A stretch of 63,023 nt of DNA from Candidatus Azobacteroides sp. (GTDB lineage Bacteria > Bacteroidota > Bacteroidia > Bacteroidales > Azobacteroidaceae). The position numbers and the translations under genes were made by a program. The stretch covers positions 1 to 63,023 of the forward strand of contig WRFY01000123.1 of assembly GCA_009783445.1 (NCBI GenBank), given 5' to 3'. Of this stretch, positions 17,883-26,596 are shown piece after piece. Every line of letters begins with the position of its first letter. Positions within the stretch are counted from its first letter, which is position 1. The notes beneath the pieces are model-generated. The model searched no databases. It was not told the origin of the DNA and worked only from the letters and a program-made list of their open reading frames with translations.

Positions 17883-18746
17883 TTATTTTTTTAAAGATAA
17901 TAAATATTGTCCGTATTCGGTTTTTTCCAGTTTTTTCCCTAAACGATTGAGCCGAGCATTGTCGATCCACCCATTTCTCCATGCAATTTCCTCAATACAA
18001 GAGACATAGAAACCCTGCCGTTTTTGAATCGTCGCTACAAAATTGGACGCTTCCAACAAGCTGTCGCAATTGCCCGTGTCTAACCAGGCAAATCCCCGTC
18101 CAAAAAGCGTTACTTTCAGTTTCCCTTCTTCCAGATACGTTTTGTTTAGATCGGTGATTTCATATTCTCCTCTCGCAGAAGGATGTAATTCTTTTGCTCT
18201 TTTCACTACGGAATTGTCGTAAAAATACAATCCGGGTACTGCATAATTCGATTTCGGATTTTGAGGTTTTTCTTCGATCGACAACACTTTTCCCGATGAG
18301 TCGAAATCCACTACTCCGTAAGCTTTCGGGTCTTTGACGCAATAACCGAAAATGCAAGCGCCTTCGCGGTAAGCTTGCGCATCGTGCAACATGTTGGAAA
18401 ATCGTTGACCATAAAAAATATTATCGCCCAATATCAAGCAAACCGAATCATTGCCAATAAAGTTTTCGCCCAATACGAAAGCTTGTGCCAAACCGTTGGG
18501 GACTTCCTGTATCTTGTATTCGAACTGCATTCCCAAATCGTCGCCTGTACCTAACAGTTGTTGGAACATGGGTAAATCCCGCGGCGTAGAAATAATCAAC
18601 ACTTCCTTAATCTTCGCTAACATCAAAGTAGACAGTGGATAATAAATCATGGGTTTATCATATACCGGCATGATTTGTTTGGAAATGGATTTGGATAATG
18701 GAAAAAGGCGGGTAGCGCTTCCTCCCGCCAAAATAATGCCTTTCAT
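17883..18746 (-). CDS. rmlA: Glucose-1-phosphate thymidylyltransferase
   Basis: RmlA makes dTDP-glucose from dTTP and glucose-1-phosphate. The 287-aa product has the nucleotidyltransferase signature [17 protein letters not shown] (usually GGSGTRL; Ala replaces the second Gly here), followed by [16 protein letters not shown] and [10 protein letters not shown] with the metal Asp. Length is standard for RmlA. Its ATG overlaps the rmlC stop by 4 nt (ATGA). Confidence 0.96.
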   Translation of the reverse strand: MKGIILAGGSATRLFPLSKSISKQIMPVYDKPMIYYPLSTLMLAKIKEVLIISTPRDLPMFQQLLGTGDDLGMQFEYKIQEVPNGLAQAFVLGENFIGNDSVCLILGDNIFYGQRFSNMLHDAQAYREGACIFGYCVKDPKAYGVVDFDSSGKVLSIEEKPQNPKSNYAVPGLYFYDNSVVKRAKELHPSARGEYEITDLNKTYLEEGKLKVTLFGRGFAWLDTGNCDSLLEASNFVATIQKRQGFYVSCIEEIAWRNGWIDNARLNRLGKKLEKTEYGQYLLSLKK

Positions 18747-19288
18747 ATTATAGAAATTTCTTTAAATAATTTACCTTTTTTATCTTTTTCGGACAATAGA
18801 AGTTGCGATTGATCCAATGGCCAGGGTATATTCAAATCCTGATCGAGGCAATAGATCGTTCGTTCCGCATCGGGTGCATACACATTATCTACTTTGTAGG
18901 AAAAAACGGCTGTTTTGCTTAAGACTAAAAAACCATGAGCGAATCCGCGAGGAATAAAAAACTGTCTTTTATTTTGGGCTGTCAGTTCCACCATCTGATA
19001 CTGACCGAAAGTGGGTGAGTTTTTTCGTATATCCACCACTACATCCAACACTTTCCCTTCTATCACTCTCACCAGTTTGGCTTGGGCAGCTTCTCCTTCC
19101 TGATAATGCAATCCCCTTAAAACGCCAAACGATGATTTGGATTCGTTCTCTTGTATAAAATTTACTTTCACGTTGTGTTTTTCAAGTTCCGACTTCTTAT
19201 ATGTTTCCATAAAATAGCCTCTGGCATCTTCTCTTAGTATAGGTTCGATAATCCACAAACCTTCAATTTCTGCTTTGATAAAATTCAT
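18743..19288 (-). CDS. rmlC: dTDP-4-dehydrorhamnose 3,5-epimerase
   Basis: RmlC epimerises dTDP-4-keto-6-deoxyglucose at C3 and C5. The 181-aa cupin has the catalytic stretch GVLRGLHYQ (with the active-site His), the [14 protein letters not shown] signature and a C-terminal DQDLNIPWP motif. It is the first gene of the minus-strand operon rmlC-rmlA-rmlB-Gfo/Idh-SpoU-ispH, with a -7 box at 19305-19312. Confidence 0.95.
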   Translation of the reverse strand: MNFIKAEIEGLWIIEPILREDARGYFMETYKKSELEKHNVKVNFIQENESKSSFGVLRGLHYQEGEAAQAKLVRVIEGKVLDVVVDIRKNSPTFGQYQMVELTAQNKRQFFIPRGFAHGFLVLSKTAVFSYKVDNVYAPDAERTIYCLDQDLNIPWPLDQSQLLLSEKDKKGKLFKEISII

Positions 19289-19304
19289 AAAATAGTTGTT
19301 TTTG

Positions 19305-19312
19305 CAAAATTA
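19305..19312 (-). promoter_or_regulatory. -7 element for the rml operon
   Basis: TAATTTTG on the minus strand matches TAnnTTTG, 17 nt before the rmlC ATG. No clear -33 box is seen. Confidence 0.45.
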
Positions 19313-19383
19313 ATCATTAATAAGTGAATATCCATGCTTATTCCCATTTTTCCGATAGAAGTGAAAAAAATAGGCGAATAATC

Positions 19384-19415
19384 TTGGAAAAACGGGATAA
19401 AAATATGTATCTTTG
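19384..19415 (+). promoter_or_regulatory. Promoter of tRNA-Cys
   Basis: TTG (19384-19386), a 21-nt spacer and TATCTTTG (19408-19415) fit the Bacteroides consensus. The tRNA 5' end follows at 19433. Confidence 0.78.
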
Positions 19416-19432
19416 CGATCGCAAAAATAAAG

Positions 19433-19503
19433 GGTACCTTGGCCGAGTGGCTAGGCAGCGGTCTGCAAAACCGCGTACGGCAGTTCGAATCTGCCAGGTA
19501 CCT
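19433..19503 (+). tRNA. tRNA-Cys (anticodon GCA)
   Basis: This is a 71-nt cloverleaf. The acceptor arms GGTACCT and AGGTACC pair perfectly, and the discriminator is T, as expected for tRNA-Cys. The anticodon stem GCGGT/ACCGC encloses CTGCAAA, giving GCA. The T arm is GGCAG-TTCGAAT-CTGCC. CCA is not encoded. A promoter precedes it and an intrinsic terminator follows. Confidence 0.96.
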
Positions 19504-19512
19504 CTGCGTCTA

Positions 19513-19545
19513 AAAATCCGATAGTTTCAAAGGCTGTCGGATTTT
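19513..19545 (+). terminator. Intrinsic terminator of tRNA-Cys
   Basis: A 12-bp stem with one G-U pair (19513-19524 with 19534-19545) and a 9-nt loop ends in TTTT, 10 nt after the tRNA. Confidence 0.8.
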
Positions 19546-19628
19546 CCTATTTTATACTAAATCAACAAATTACAACGATAAGTTCTAAATATAGAAATCA
19601 AAAAAGCGTAGCCCCCTTGTAGCCCGCG

Positions 19629-19784
19629 ATGAAAAATAACGAGAAAAATAGCCCAATTGCAGACCACGGTTTAAGAAAGATCAAAGTCTATTTCAGAGAA
19701 TCAAAAGAAAAATCAGGAGAAGGATTTGTCTGGATATGTTTTTATGTTATGCTATGTTCGGCTATAAATTGCGCTATCATATAA
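19629..19784 (+). pseudogene. Possible remnant of a tyrosine integrase N-terminus
   Basis: A 51-codon frame reads KIKVYFRESKEKSGEGFVW in its middle. This resembles the arm-binding start of Bacteroidota tyrosine recombinases (a beta strand, then RxSK, then a Gly-rich turn before the next strand). It stops before any catalytic domain. The position, about 125 nt after a tRNA gene and in a gene-poor gap, is what an abandoned integration site would look like. No second copy of the tRNA 3' end was seen, so this is a weak call. Confidence 0.28.
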
Positions 19785-20073
19785 TTGAAAATTTAGTCTA
19801 AGTTGGAATATGATTCCGTTTGATCCTTTTATTCGATTTTGCTTGTAAGATTGAATCATACGAATATCATTTTTTTCCCATACAAGCGAGGTGAAGTATG
19901 CGATATAATTTAGGCAAGTTTTTTTCTAAGCGATAGATATTTTCTTGTTCTCTCTCTTTTTAGATACTATAAAGCAAGAAAAAAACGGTTACTTTGTTAT
20001 GCACTCCCTCTTCTCTTCAGCCGAAAAAGATGCGACCCTTTTATTTATTTATCAGTAGATTAGAAGAATTCTG
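19785..20073. other. Gene-free gap between tRNA-Cys and tRNA-Pro, with a shared short repeat at 19817-19843
   Basis: No gene is supported here. The 27 nt at 19817-19843 match 27895-27923 (the leader of the RRM gene) except for two single-base gaps. The rest is AT-rich. Confidence 0.5.
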
Positions 20074-20146
20074 TCGAGATAGGGCGACTCGAACGCCCGG
20101 CCTCCACGTCCCGAACGTGGCGCGCTACCAACTGCGCTATATCTCG
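20074..20146 (-). tRNA. tRNA-Pro (anticodon CGG)
   Basis: A 73-nt cloverleaf lies on the minus strand. The acceptor arms CGAGATA and TATCTCG pair perfectly, with discriminator A. The anticodon stem CCACG/CGTGG encloses TTCGGGA, giving CGG. The T arm GGGCG-TTCGAGT-CGCCC and D arm are regular. CCA is not encoded. Confidence 0.95.
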
Positions 20147-20161
20147 TTTGCAAAAGTGGTG

Positions 20162-20191
20162 CAAAACTACAAATAATTTACGGAACTTCAA
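20162..20191 (-). promoter_or_regulatory. Promoter of tRNA-Pro
   Basis: On the minus strand TTG (20189-20191), a 19-nt spacer and TAGTTTTG (20162-20169) fit the consensus, 16 nt before the tRNA 5' end. Confidence 0.72.
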
Positions 20192-20200
20192 ACAAAATAT

Positions 20201-20989
20201 TTAATTTTCCTTTATTTCGAACGTATCTGCATCTTTCCATACTGGAAATTTTTCCCTGAAAGCCTGTATTTTTTCTTTACTTAAAGAAATGGTAAGCGCC
20301 GATTCTGTGTCTTTTCCTGCTTCCAGCATACTGTTTCCTTTGTAATCCAGTACGGTCGATTCTCCCTGATACGAAATGTCGTAAGCATCTTTTCCAATCC
20401 GGTTGACTCCGCAAACATAACACAGATTTTCAATGGCTCTGGCTCTCAGCAATACATTCCAGACGACAGCTCTCGTTTGAGGCCAATTAGCTACGCAAAG
20501 CAAAAGGTCGTATTCGTTGGCTTTGTTCCGAGTCCACACCGGAAAGCGCAAATCGTAACAAACAATCAAACGAATATTCCATTGTCGCCACGAAATGATC
20601 GGTTGGGCTTTTCCAGCTGTAAAAACTTCATTTTCTCCGCTGATTCGAAACAAATGCCGTTTATCGGAAAAAAAAGACTCTCCTTCGGGAGTAATAAAAA
20701 AACCTCTGTTGAATAAACGGTTCTCGCTTTCGGTAGCTAAAAAACTTCCCGCAATAGCCAGATCGTATTTTTTCGTCCAAGCTCGAATGGTCTGAACTGT
20801 ATTTCCTGCATTGGTTTCCGCCAGATAAGCCGCCTCCATCGAAAATCCAGTAGTAAACATTTCCGGAAGAACCGCCAAATCAGCTTTTCCCTCCAAGGAT
20901 GAAATCAAAGCTTCGTAATCGTTTAGATTTTTTTCTTTGTTTTCCCAGCTAATTCCGGATTGAATAATCCCCAGTCGAAGCTCATTCAT
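20201..20989 (-). CDS. Nitrilase-superfamily amidohydrolase (omega-amidase-like)
   Basis: The 262-aa product has the Glu-Lys-Cys triad of carbon-nitrogen hydrolases: Glu in LPEMFTTGFSM, Lys in DKRHLF and Cys in LIVCYDLRFPVW. The sequence resembles the YafV/Nit2 branch, which hydrolyses alpha-ketoglutaramate or alpha-ketosuccinamate made by transamination of glutamine. Length is standard. It ends 55 nt before the tRNA-Pro 5' end and begins 16 nt after the acyltransferase gene on the same strand, so the two are probably co-transcribed. Confidence 0.85.
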   Translation of the reverse strand: MNELRLGIIQSGISWENKEKNLNDYEALISSLEGKADLAVLPEMFTTGFSMEAAYLAETNAGNTVQTIRAWTKKYDLAIAGSFLATESENRLFNRGFFITPEGESFFSDKRHLFRISGENEVFTAGKAQPIISWRQWNIRLIVCYDLRFPVWTRNKANEYDLLLCVANWPQTRAVVWNVLLRARAIENLCYVCGVNRIGKDAYDISYQGESTVLDYKGNSMLEAGKDTESALTISLSKEKIQAFREKFPVWKDADTFEIKEN

Positions 20990-21005
20990 AAGTCATCATT
21001 CATTA

Positions 21006-21545
21006 TCAGACGGCAAATTGTGCAGGATGTTTGCCCGAAATATTTTTATACAGTTGTTTGATTTTTTCTATATCTCCTTGAACATCTCCGCTGGGAATAA
21101 AGTTTTCTATTATCCCGATTATTTTTTTTGCATAATCTAAATAAGCCAGCGCGATCGGAACTTGCGCTTTCCACGCAATGTAATAAAATCCGGATTTCCA
21201 CACCGGATTTTTTTTCCGCGTTCCTTCGGGAGCTATGGCCAATTGAAAGTATGTGCGCTTTTCAAATTCTTCTGCCATTTGTTCGGTCAGCGAAGTCTTC
21301 TTTTTCCTGTTAACTGGAAAGCCTCCAATGGCTTTTAAGAGGTATTTGACAGGAAAAAAGAACCAGCTTTTTTTTATTAAAAAATGGGGTTTTCCGCCGA
21401 TGGATTTGCAAAACAACATTCCGATAACGAAATCCCAATTACTTGTATGCGGCGCTACGCAAATAACGCATTTAGGTTCCAGTTTCTCTTTCATGGAAGA
21501 GCTCCAGCCCAAGGTTTTAAAAATAAATGAATAAATACTTTTCAC
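21006..21545 (-). CDS. Acyltransferase of the PlsC family
   Basis: The 179-aa protein has the acyltransferase motif HTSNWD (HX4D), the FPVNRKKKT region and APEGTRKK (motif III). These are the catalytic His-Asp pair and the phosphate-binding loop of 1-acyl-glycerol-3-phosphate acyltransferases. It is short for PlsC and resembles a branch often called glycerol acyltransferase, with an unknown acceptor. The best start is a GTG at 21545; the first ATG would cut 17 residues. A standard PlsC is encoded separately at 31.9 kb. Confidence 0.78.
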   Translation of the reverse strand: MKSIYSFIFKTLGWSSSMKEKLEPKCVICVAPHTSNWDFVIGMLFCKSIGGKPHFLIKKSWFFFPVKYLLKAIGGFPVNRKKKTSLTEQMAEEFEKRTYFQLAIAPEGTRKKNPVWKSGFYYIAWKAQVPIALAYLDYAKKIIGIIENFIPSGDVQGDIEKIKQLYKNISGKHPAQFAV

Positions 21546-21634
21546 AAATAATAATAATTTTTTTGAGAATGATTAGATAAATTTACATCATATTATTCAA
21601 ATTTGACACAACAAAATAGCTCTTTTTTCGTTAT

Positions 21635-23014
21635 ATGAATAATAGTTCCCATAGGTTTTATTCGAAAAAAGTAGCGGACAAAGATAAGATGAAAAAATCA
21701 ATAAAATCATATACTTTACATAATTATCATGCAATTCCGCAGATATTTTCCTTGCCCAAAGAAATGCTGCAGGAAATTGAAGTGGTAGGAAAAGTATTGC
21801 CATTTAAGACAAATAATTATGTTACAAACGAATTGATTGATTGGGAACGGGCGGATTCCGACCCTATTTTTACCTTGAATTTTCCAAGAAAAGAAATGCT
21901 GGAGAAAAAGCATTATACAATGATTGAGAAACTGATCGATGAACAGGCAAGCAAAAAAGTCATCGACAGGGAAATTCAAAAGATTCGCTTATCCTTGAAT
22001 CCCAATCCTTCGGGACAAGAGCAAAATGTCCCGTATCTGGGCGAAATCAAATTGAAGGGCGTTCAGCATAAATATCCCGAGACGGTATTGTTTTTTCCGA
22101 GTCAGGGACAGACCTGTCATGCTTACTGTACTTTCTGTTTTCGTTGGCCGCAATTTTCGGGAATGAACGAGCTTCGGTTTGCCATGAAAGAAATCGACTG
22201 GCTGCTTAAATACCTTCGTTTGCACAAGGAAGTAACAGACATTCTGTTTACCGGAGGCGATCCGATGATCATGAATGCTTCCTGTTTGAAATCGTATATC
22301 GATCCTCTGCTCGAACCGGCATACAATCACATCCACTCCATCCGTATCGGAACAAAATCGCTTTCTTATTGGCCTTACCGATATTTGAGCGACGACGACA
22401 GCGATGATATTTTCCATTTGTTTGATTCAATTATCCGCTCTGGAAAAAATCTCTCCATCCAAGCGCATTTCAATCATCCCCGCGAGTTATCGACGGAAGC
22501 CGTGAAATTGGCTATTAGCCGTATACGGTCGACAGGAGCCCAAATACGAACGCAATCGCCCCTGCTTCGTCATATCAACGATGATCCTGAACTGTGGGCG
22601 CAGATGTGGCGCAGACAGGTCGACTTCGGTTGCATACCTTATTATATGTTTATTGCTAGGGATACGGGTTCCAAACGTTACTTCGAATTGCCTCTGGAAA
22701 AATGCTGGCAAATATTCCGCAGAGCTTACCGGCAAGTAAGCGGTTTGTGCCGAACCGTGAGAGGCCCCAGCATGAGCGATATTGCCGGAAAAATACAGGT
22801 TTTAGGCGTGCAAGAAATAAAAGGAGAAAAAATTTTTGTCTTGCGTTTCATCCAAGCGCGAAATCCTGCATGGGTGCATGTGCCTTTTTTTGCCGAATAC
22901 GATTCCAAGGCCACATGGTTCAATCAACTTAAGCCGGCTTTTGGCGAAGAAAAATTCTTTTTTGAAGATCAATTAAATAAAATGACCGATAATCAATCGC
23001 TGTTATTCGAATAA
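21635..23014 (+). CDS. KamA-family radical SAM protein (lysine 2,3-aminomutase-like)
   Basis: The 459-aa product has the radical SAM cluster motif CHAYCTFCF (CxxxCxxC) near residue 153-161 and the GGDP motif that binds SAM (ILFTGGDPMIM). The surrounding sequence follows the lysine 2,3-aminomutase/EpmB family, including RIGTKSLSYWPYR. The C-terminus has RTVRGPSMSDIAGKI, which may hold the PLP lysine. It is longer at the N-terminus than EpmB and lacks other lysine-fermentation genes nearby, so the substrate is open. An ATG at 21689 is an alternative start. Confidence 0.8.
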   Translation: MNNSSHRFYSKKVADKDKMKKSIKSYTLHNYHAIPQIFSLPKEMLQEIEVVGKVLPFKTNNYVTNELIDWERADSDPIFTLNFPRKEMLEKKHYTMIEKLIDEQASKKVIDREIQKIRLSLNPNPSGQEQNVPYLGEIKLKGVQHKYPETVLFFPSQGQTCHAYCTFCFRWPQFSGMNELRFAMKEIDWLLKYLRLHKEVTDILFTGGDPMIMNASCLKSYIDPLLEPAYNHIHSIRIGTKSLSYWPYRYLSDDDSDDIFHLFDSIIRSGKNLSIQAHFNHPRELSTEAVKLAISRIRSTGAQIRTQSPLLRHINDDPELWAQMWRRQVDFGCIPYYMFIARDTGSKRYFELPLEKCWQIFRRAYRQVSGLCRTVRGPSMSDIAGKIQVLGVQEIKGEKIFVLRFIQARNPAWVHVPFFAEYDSKATWFNQLKPAFGEEKFFFEDQLNKMTDNQSLLFE

Positions 23015-23129
23015 TTTCTCCTTTTTATTTTTCTGTTACTTAAATAGTTATTATTTCATCGTTTCCAGACTTTTTACAAAATAAACAAAATAATTCAGCA
23101 AAAATCTTCTTATTTTTAAAATTAGGTAC

Positions 23130-23137
23130 TACCTTTG
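23130..23137 (+). promoter_or_regulatory. -7 element of the methylmalonyl-CoA operon
   Basis: TACCTTTG matches TAnnTTTG exactly, 43 nt before the epimerase ATG. No clear -33 box is seen. Confidence 0.55.
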
Positions 23138-23179
23138 TAGCCTGAATTTTTCATTTTTGCTAACTTAATAATTTAATTT

Positions 23180-23581
23180 ATGGATATCTCATGTATTGAG
23201 CACATTGGAATCGCTGTTAACAGTATCAGTGAAAGTCTTCCTTATTACGAAAAAATACTGGGTTTGAAATGTTACAATATCGAAGAAGTTGCGGATCAAA
23301 AAGTGAAAACAGCTTTCTTTCAGATAGGACAAACAAAAATTGAGCTACTTGAACCAACCTCTGAAGATTCCACCATCGCTAAATTTATTGAAAAGAGAGG
23401 GGAAGGGGTACATCATATTGCTTTTGCAGTTGCGGATGTGGCAGGCGCATTGGCCGAAGCTGAATCGAAAGGCGTCCGGCTGATCGACAAGGCTCCTCGC
23501 AAAGGCGCTGAAGGTTTGAATATCGCCTTTTTACATCCGAAATCAACAGGAAGCGTATTAACGGAATTATGCTGCAAATAA
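23180..23581 (+). CDS. mce: Methylmalonyl-CoA epimerase
   Basis: This enzyme interconverts (R)- and (S)-methylmalonyl-CoA. The 133-aa glyoxalase-fold protein has the metal-binding His of EHIGIAV, Glu in IELLEPTSEDS, and the second His of VHHIAFAV, with a final Glu in SVLTELCCK. Length matches the family. It is the first gene of the operon with mmdA (16 nt apart) and the other decarboxylase subunits, so it supplies the isomer that the decarboxylase uses. Confidence 0.95.
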   Translation: MDISCIEHIGIAVNSISESLPYYEKILGLKCYNIEEVADQKVKTAFFQIGQTKIELLEPTSEDSTIAKFIEKRGEGVHHIAFAVADVAGALAEAESKGVRLIDKAPRKGAEGLNIAFLHPKSTGSVLTELCCK

Positions 23582-23596
23582 GTAATCAATTATAAT

Positions 23597-25150
23597 ATGA
23601 GCAATCAATTAGATAAAGTAAGAGAGCTTATCGAACTAAGGGCAAAAGCCCGTTTGGGAGGCGGTGAAAAAGCAATTGAAAAACAGCATGCGCAGGGTAA
23701 ATATACTGCCCGCGAACGAATTACGATGCTGGTCGACGAAGGCAGCTTCGAAGAGTTGGACATGTTTATGGAACACCGTTGCACCAATTTTGGAATGGAG
23801 AAGAAGAAATACCTGGGCGATGGAGTGGTTACCGGATATGGGACCATCGAAGGACGCTTGGTGTATCTTTTTGCTCAAGACTTTACGGTTATTGGCGGAT
23901 CCTTGTCCGAAACAATGGCAAAAAAAATCTGTAAAGTAATGGATTTAGCCATGTTGATGGGCGCCCCTGTTGTGGGGCTGAACGATTCGGGAGGAGCGCG
24001 TATTCAGGAAGGAATCAACGCTTTATCCGGCTATGCCGAAATTTTCCAACGCAACATTCTGGCGTCCGGCGTTATTCCGCAGATTTCCGGCATCTTTGGC
24101 CCTTGCGCCGGAGGAGCTGTGTATTCGCCTGCATTGACTGATTTTACCATCATGGCCAAAGGAATGAGTTATATGTTCCTTACGGGACCCAAAGTCGTCA
24201 AAACAGTGACGGGAGAAGATGTAACCCAAGAACAGTTGGGTGGGGCGGAAGTCCATGCCACCCGTTCGGGAGTTACTCATTTTATGGTAGAGTCCGGCGA
24301 CGAAGGAATCGCCCTTATTCGTCGTTTGTTGAGTTATCTTCCGCAGAACAATCTGGAAGATCCTCCTATCCGCGAAACAAACGACCCCATCGATCGGTTG
24401 GAAGATTCGCTGAACGAAATAATTCCCGACAGTCCCAATCGTCCTTACGATATGTATGAAGTGATTGGTGCTATTGTCGACGACGGCGCATTCCTCGAAG
24501 TTCATGCCTATTACGCACCAAATATTATCGTCGGGTTCGCTCGCTTTAACGGACGTTCGGTAGGGATCGTGGCTAATCAGCCCAAAACTCTGGCCGGAGT
24601 TCTGGATATCAACGCATCGCGGAAGGCGGCACGCTTTGTCCGTTTTTGCGACGCATTCAACATTCCTATTGTAACGCTGGTCGATGTTCCGGGATTTCTT
24701 CCGGGAACGGGTCAGGAATACGGGGGAGTGATTGTTCATGGAGCCAAATTACTTTACGCATATGGGGAAGCGACCGTTCCTAAAGTGACGGTAACCCTGC
24801 GCAAATCGTATGGAGGGGCGTATATTGTAATGAGTTGCAAACAATTGCGCGGCGACATGAATTATGCATGGCCTACGGCGGAAATTGCGGTCATGGGAAG
24901 CGCTGGCGCTGTGGAAGTGCTGTATGCAAAAGAAGCGAAAGAATCGGACAATCCTGCAAAAGTATTGGCGGAAAAGGAAGCGGAGTATACTGAAGCCTTT
25001 GCCAATCCCTACAATGCGGCAAAATACGGCTACATTGACGATGTGATTGAACCGCGAAATACCCGTTTCCGCATCATTCGCGCACTCCAACAATTGGCCA
25101 CAAAGAAACAGACAAATCCAGCTAAAAAACACGATAATCTACCCCTATAA
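23597..25150 (+). CDS. mmdA: Methylmalonyl-CoA decarboxylase alpha subunit (carboxyltransferase)
   Basis: The alpha subunit moves the carboxyl group from methylmalonyl-CoA to biotin. The 517-aa product has both carboxyltransferase halves: the N-terminal one with [14 protein letters not shown] and [16 protein letters not shown], and the C-terminal one with [14 protein letters not shown] and [11 protein letters not shown]. The same family includes propionyl-CoA carboxylase beta. The neighbouring OadG-like and OadB-like membrane subunits, and the lack of a biotin carboxylase gene, make it the decarboxylase. Its stop overlaps the next ATG by one base. Confidence 0.93.
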   Translation: MSNQLDKVRELIELRAKARLGGGEKAIEKQHAQGKYTARERITMLVDEGSFEELDMFMEHRCTNFGMEKKKYLGDGVVTGYGTIEGRLVYLFAQDFTVIGGSLSETMAKKICKVMDLAMLMGAPVVGLNDSGGARIQEGINALSGYAEIFQRNILASGVIPQISGIFGPCAGGAVYSPALTDFTIMAKGMSYMFLTGPKVVKTVTGEDVTQEQLGGAEVHATRSGVTHFMVESGDEGIALIRRLLSYLPQNNLEDPPIRETNDPIDRLEDSLNEIIPDSPNRPYDMYEVIGAIVDDGAFLEVHAYYAPNIIVGFARFNGRSVGIVANQPKTLAGVLDINASRKAARFVRFCDAFNIPIVTLVDVPGFLPGTGQEYGGVIVHGAKLLYAYGEATVPKVTVTLRKSYGGAYIVMSCKQLRGDMNYAWPTAEIAVMGSAGAVEVLYAKEAKESDNPAKVLAEKEAEYTEAFANPYNAAKYGYIDDVIEPRNTRFRIIRALQQLATKKQTNPAKKHDNLPL

Positions 25151-26154
25151 TGAAAGAAAGAAGAATGAAAAGAATAAAGGAAAAGGAAATCAGGCAAAAA
25201 GCCATCCAAAGGATTTTCTTTATTTTCGTAGGCTTCATTGCTTTTATTTCGTCGAATCTTCAGGCGCAACGTACTACTTCTCTTAAACTCAATGAAATAT
25301 TGGTAATCAACCACGATAATTTTCAGGACAATTACGGGGAAAAAAATCCATGGATTGAAATTTACAATACATCTCCGGGAAACGTAGATATCGCGGGATG
25401 TTTCCTTACCAATACGATGGATGTTCCGAAAAAATACAAGGTGCCGAAAGGAGATGCTCTGACGAAGATCAAACCGCGCCAGCATGTACTTTTCTGGGCG
25501 GACAACCGGCCTTCGCGCGGAACTTTTCACCTGAATTTTACATTAGATAGTATTCAATCCAATTTCATTGCTTTGTTCGACTCCGACGGACGTACCCTGA
25601 TCGATTCCGTTACAATCCCTGCCGGACAGCATCCCGATATTAGCTACGGCTTGATAGAAGACGGCTGGACGCAAAGACAATTGAACGAAGAACTTCGTCA
25701 GAATCCTTCCTTTAAAGAGAAAAGAGGGGATCAACTGTGGGTTTCTTTTGAAAAGGTAACGCCCAGCTCCAATAACATAGTATTGGATACGAACGAGAAA
25801 ATAGACAATTTCAAGCTTAATGACAGCTTAGGCTTGGGAATGACGATTACGGCCATGGGCGTTGTATTTGTCGCTTTGATCATTCTCTATTTACTTTTCA
25901 AATTAGTAGGATATATAGCCGTATCTATGAGTCACAAGCGGGCGATGAAAGTCTCCGGAATGACGAAGGAAGAAGCAATTGGAATAACAACGCTATCGGG
26001 AGATCTTTTGGCTGCTATTGCTATGGCTATTTATGAAGCCACCGAACTGCATGATGAAGAGAACACCATCCTTACCATCAAGAATACGGCACGGAATTAT
26101 TCTCCATGGAGTTCAAAGATTTATACGCTAAGAGAAACCCCTAATAAAAAATAA
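25150..26154 (+). CDS. OadG-family subunit fused to a lamin-tail domain
   Basis: The 334-aa protein has a membrane segment or signal near residues 21-39 (ending NLQAQ), then a lamin-tail-like beta domain (about 43-208, with LNEILVINHD, NPWIEIYNTS and ending VTPSSNN), a second membrane helix (about 230-255) and a cytoplasmic OadG end. OadG-type gamma subunits normally are about 80-120 aa and hold the pump together. The extra domain would lie outside the inner membrane. Similar lamin-tail additions occur in Bacteroidota OadG proteins to my knowledge. The next ATG (25165) is an alternative start. Confidence 0.8.
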   Translation: MKERRMKRIKEKEIRQKAIQRIFFIFVGFIAFISSNLQAQRTTSLKLNEILVINHDNFQDNYGEKNPWIEIYNTSPGNVDIAGCFLTNTMDVPKKYKVPKGDALTKIKPRQHVLFWADNRPSRGTFHLNFTLDSIQSNFIALFDSDGRTLIDSVTIPAGQHPDISYGLIEDGWTQRQLNEELRQNPSFKEKRGDQLWVSFEKVTPSSNNIVLDTNEKIDNFKLNDSLGLGMTITAMGVVFVALIILYLLFKLVGYIAVSMSHKRAMKVSGMTKEEAIGITTLSGDLLAAIAMAIYEATELHDEENTILTIKNTARNYSPWSSKIYTLRETPNKK

Positions 26155-26176
26155 TATAACCCCCAGGAATAAATAT

Positions 26177-26593
26177 ATGAAAAGCTTCAAATACACCATT
26201 AACGGTAATGTTTATCGAATCGTTATAAACAGAATCGAGGATACCATTGCAGAAGTGGAAGTCAATGGGACCCCTTATAAAGTAGAGATGAATAAGCCAA
26301 CTAAAACACAAGTAGTTACGATTAATCGACCGGCTCAGACCACGGTAGCTCCTATTACGCGGCCGCCGCAAGCTGCGGGTTTAACCGCTTTACGTTCGCC
26401 GCTTCCGGGGGTTATTGTGGAAATCCTATGCAAAGTAGGCGATTCTGTAAAAAGAGGGCAAAAGTTGGTGGTACTGGAAGCCATGAAAATGGAAAACGCC
26501 ATCAATTCAGATAAAGACGGAGTGATAAAAGAGATAAAAGTTAATAAAGGAGATTCTGTATTGGAAGGAACAGATCTTATTATAATCGAATAG
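26177..26593 (+). CDS. mmdC: Biotin carboxyl carrier protein of methylmalonyl-CoA decarboxylase
   Basis: The 138-aa protein has a proline/threonine-rich linker (about residues 40-68) before a biotinyl domain. The biotin attachment motif is EAMKM at residues 101-105, with Lys104 the modified residue. It carries the carboxyl group from MmdA to the membrane pump. It is placed between the OadG-like and OadB-like genes, 3 nt before the latter. Confidence 0.95.
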   Translation: MKSFKYTINGNVYRIVINRIEDTIAEVEVNGTPYKVEMNKPTKTQVVTINRPAQTTVAPITRPPQAAGLTALRSPLPGVIVEILCKVGDSVKRGQKLVVLEAMKMENAINSDKDGVIKEIKVNKGDSVLEGTDLIIIE

Positions 26594-26596
26594 TGT

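Noticed and set aside
24023-24739. 238-codon minus-strand frame within mmdA
   Set aside because: It is antisense to highly conserved carboxyltransferase motifs, so it is not a separate gene.
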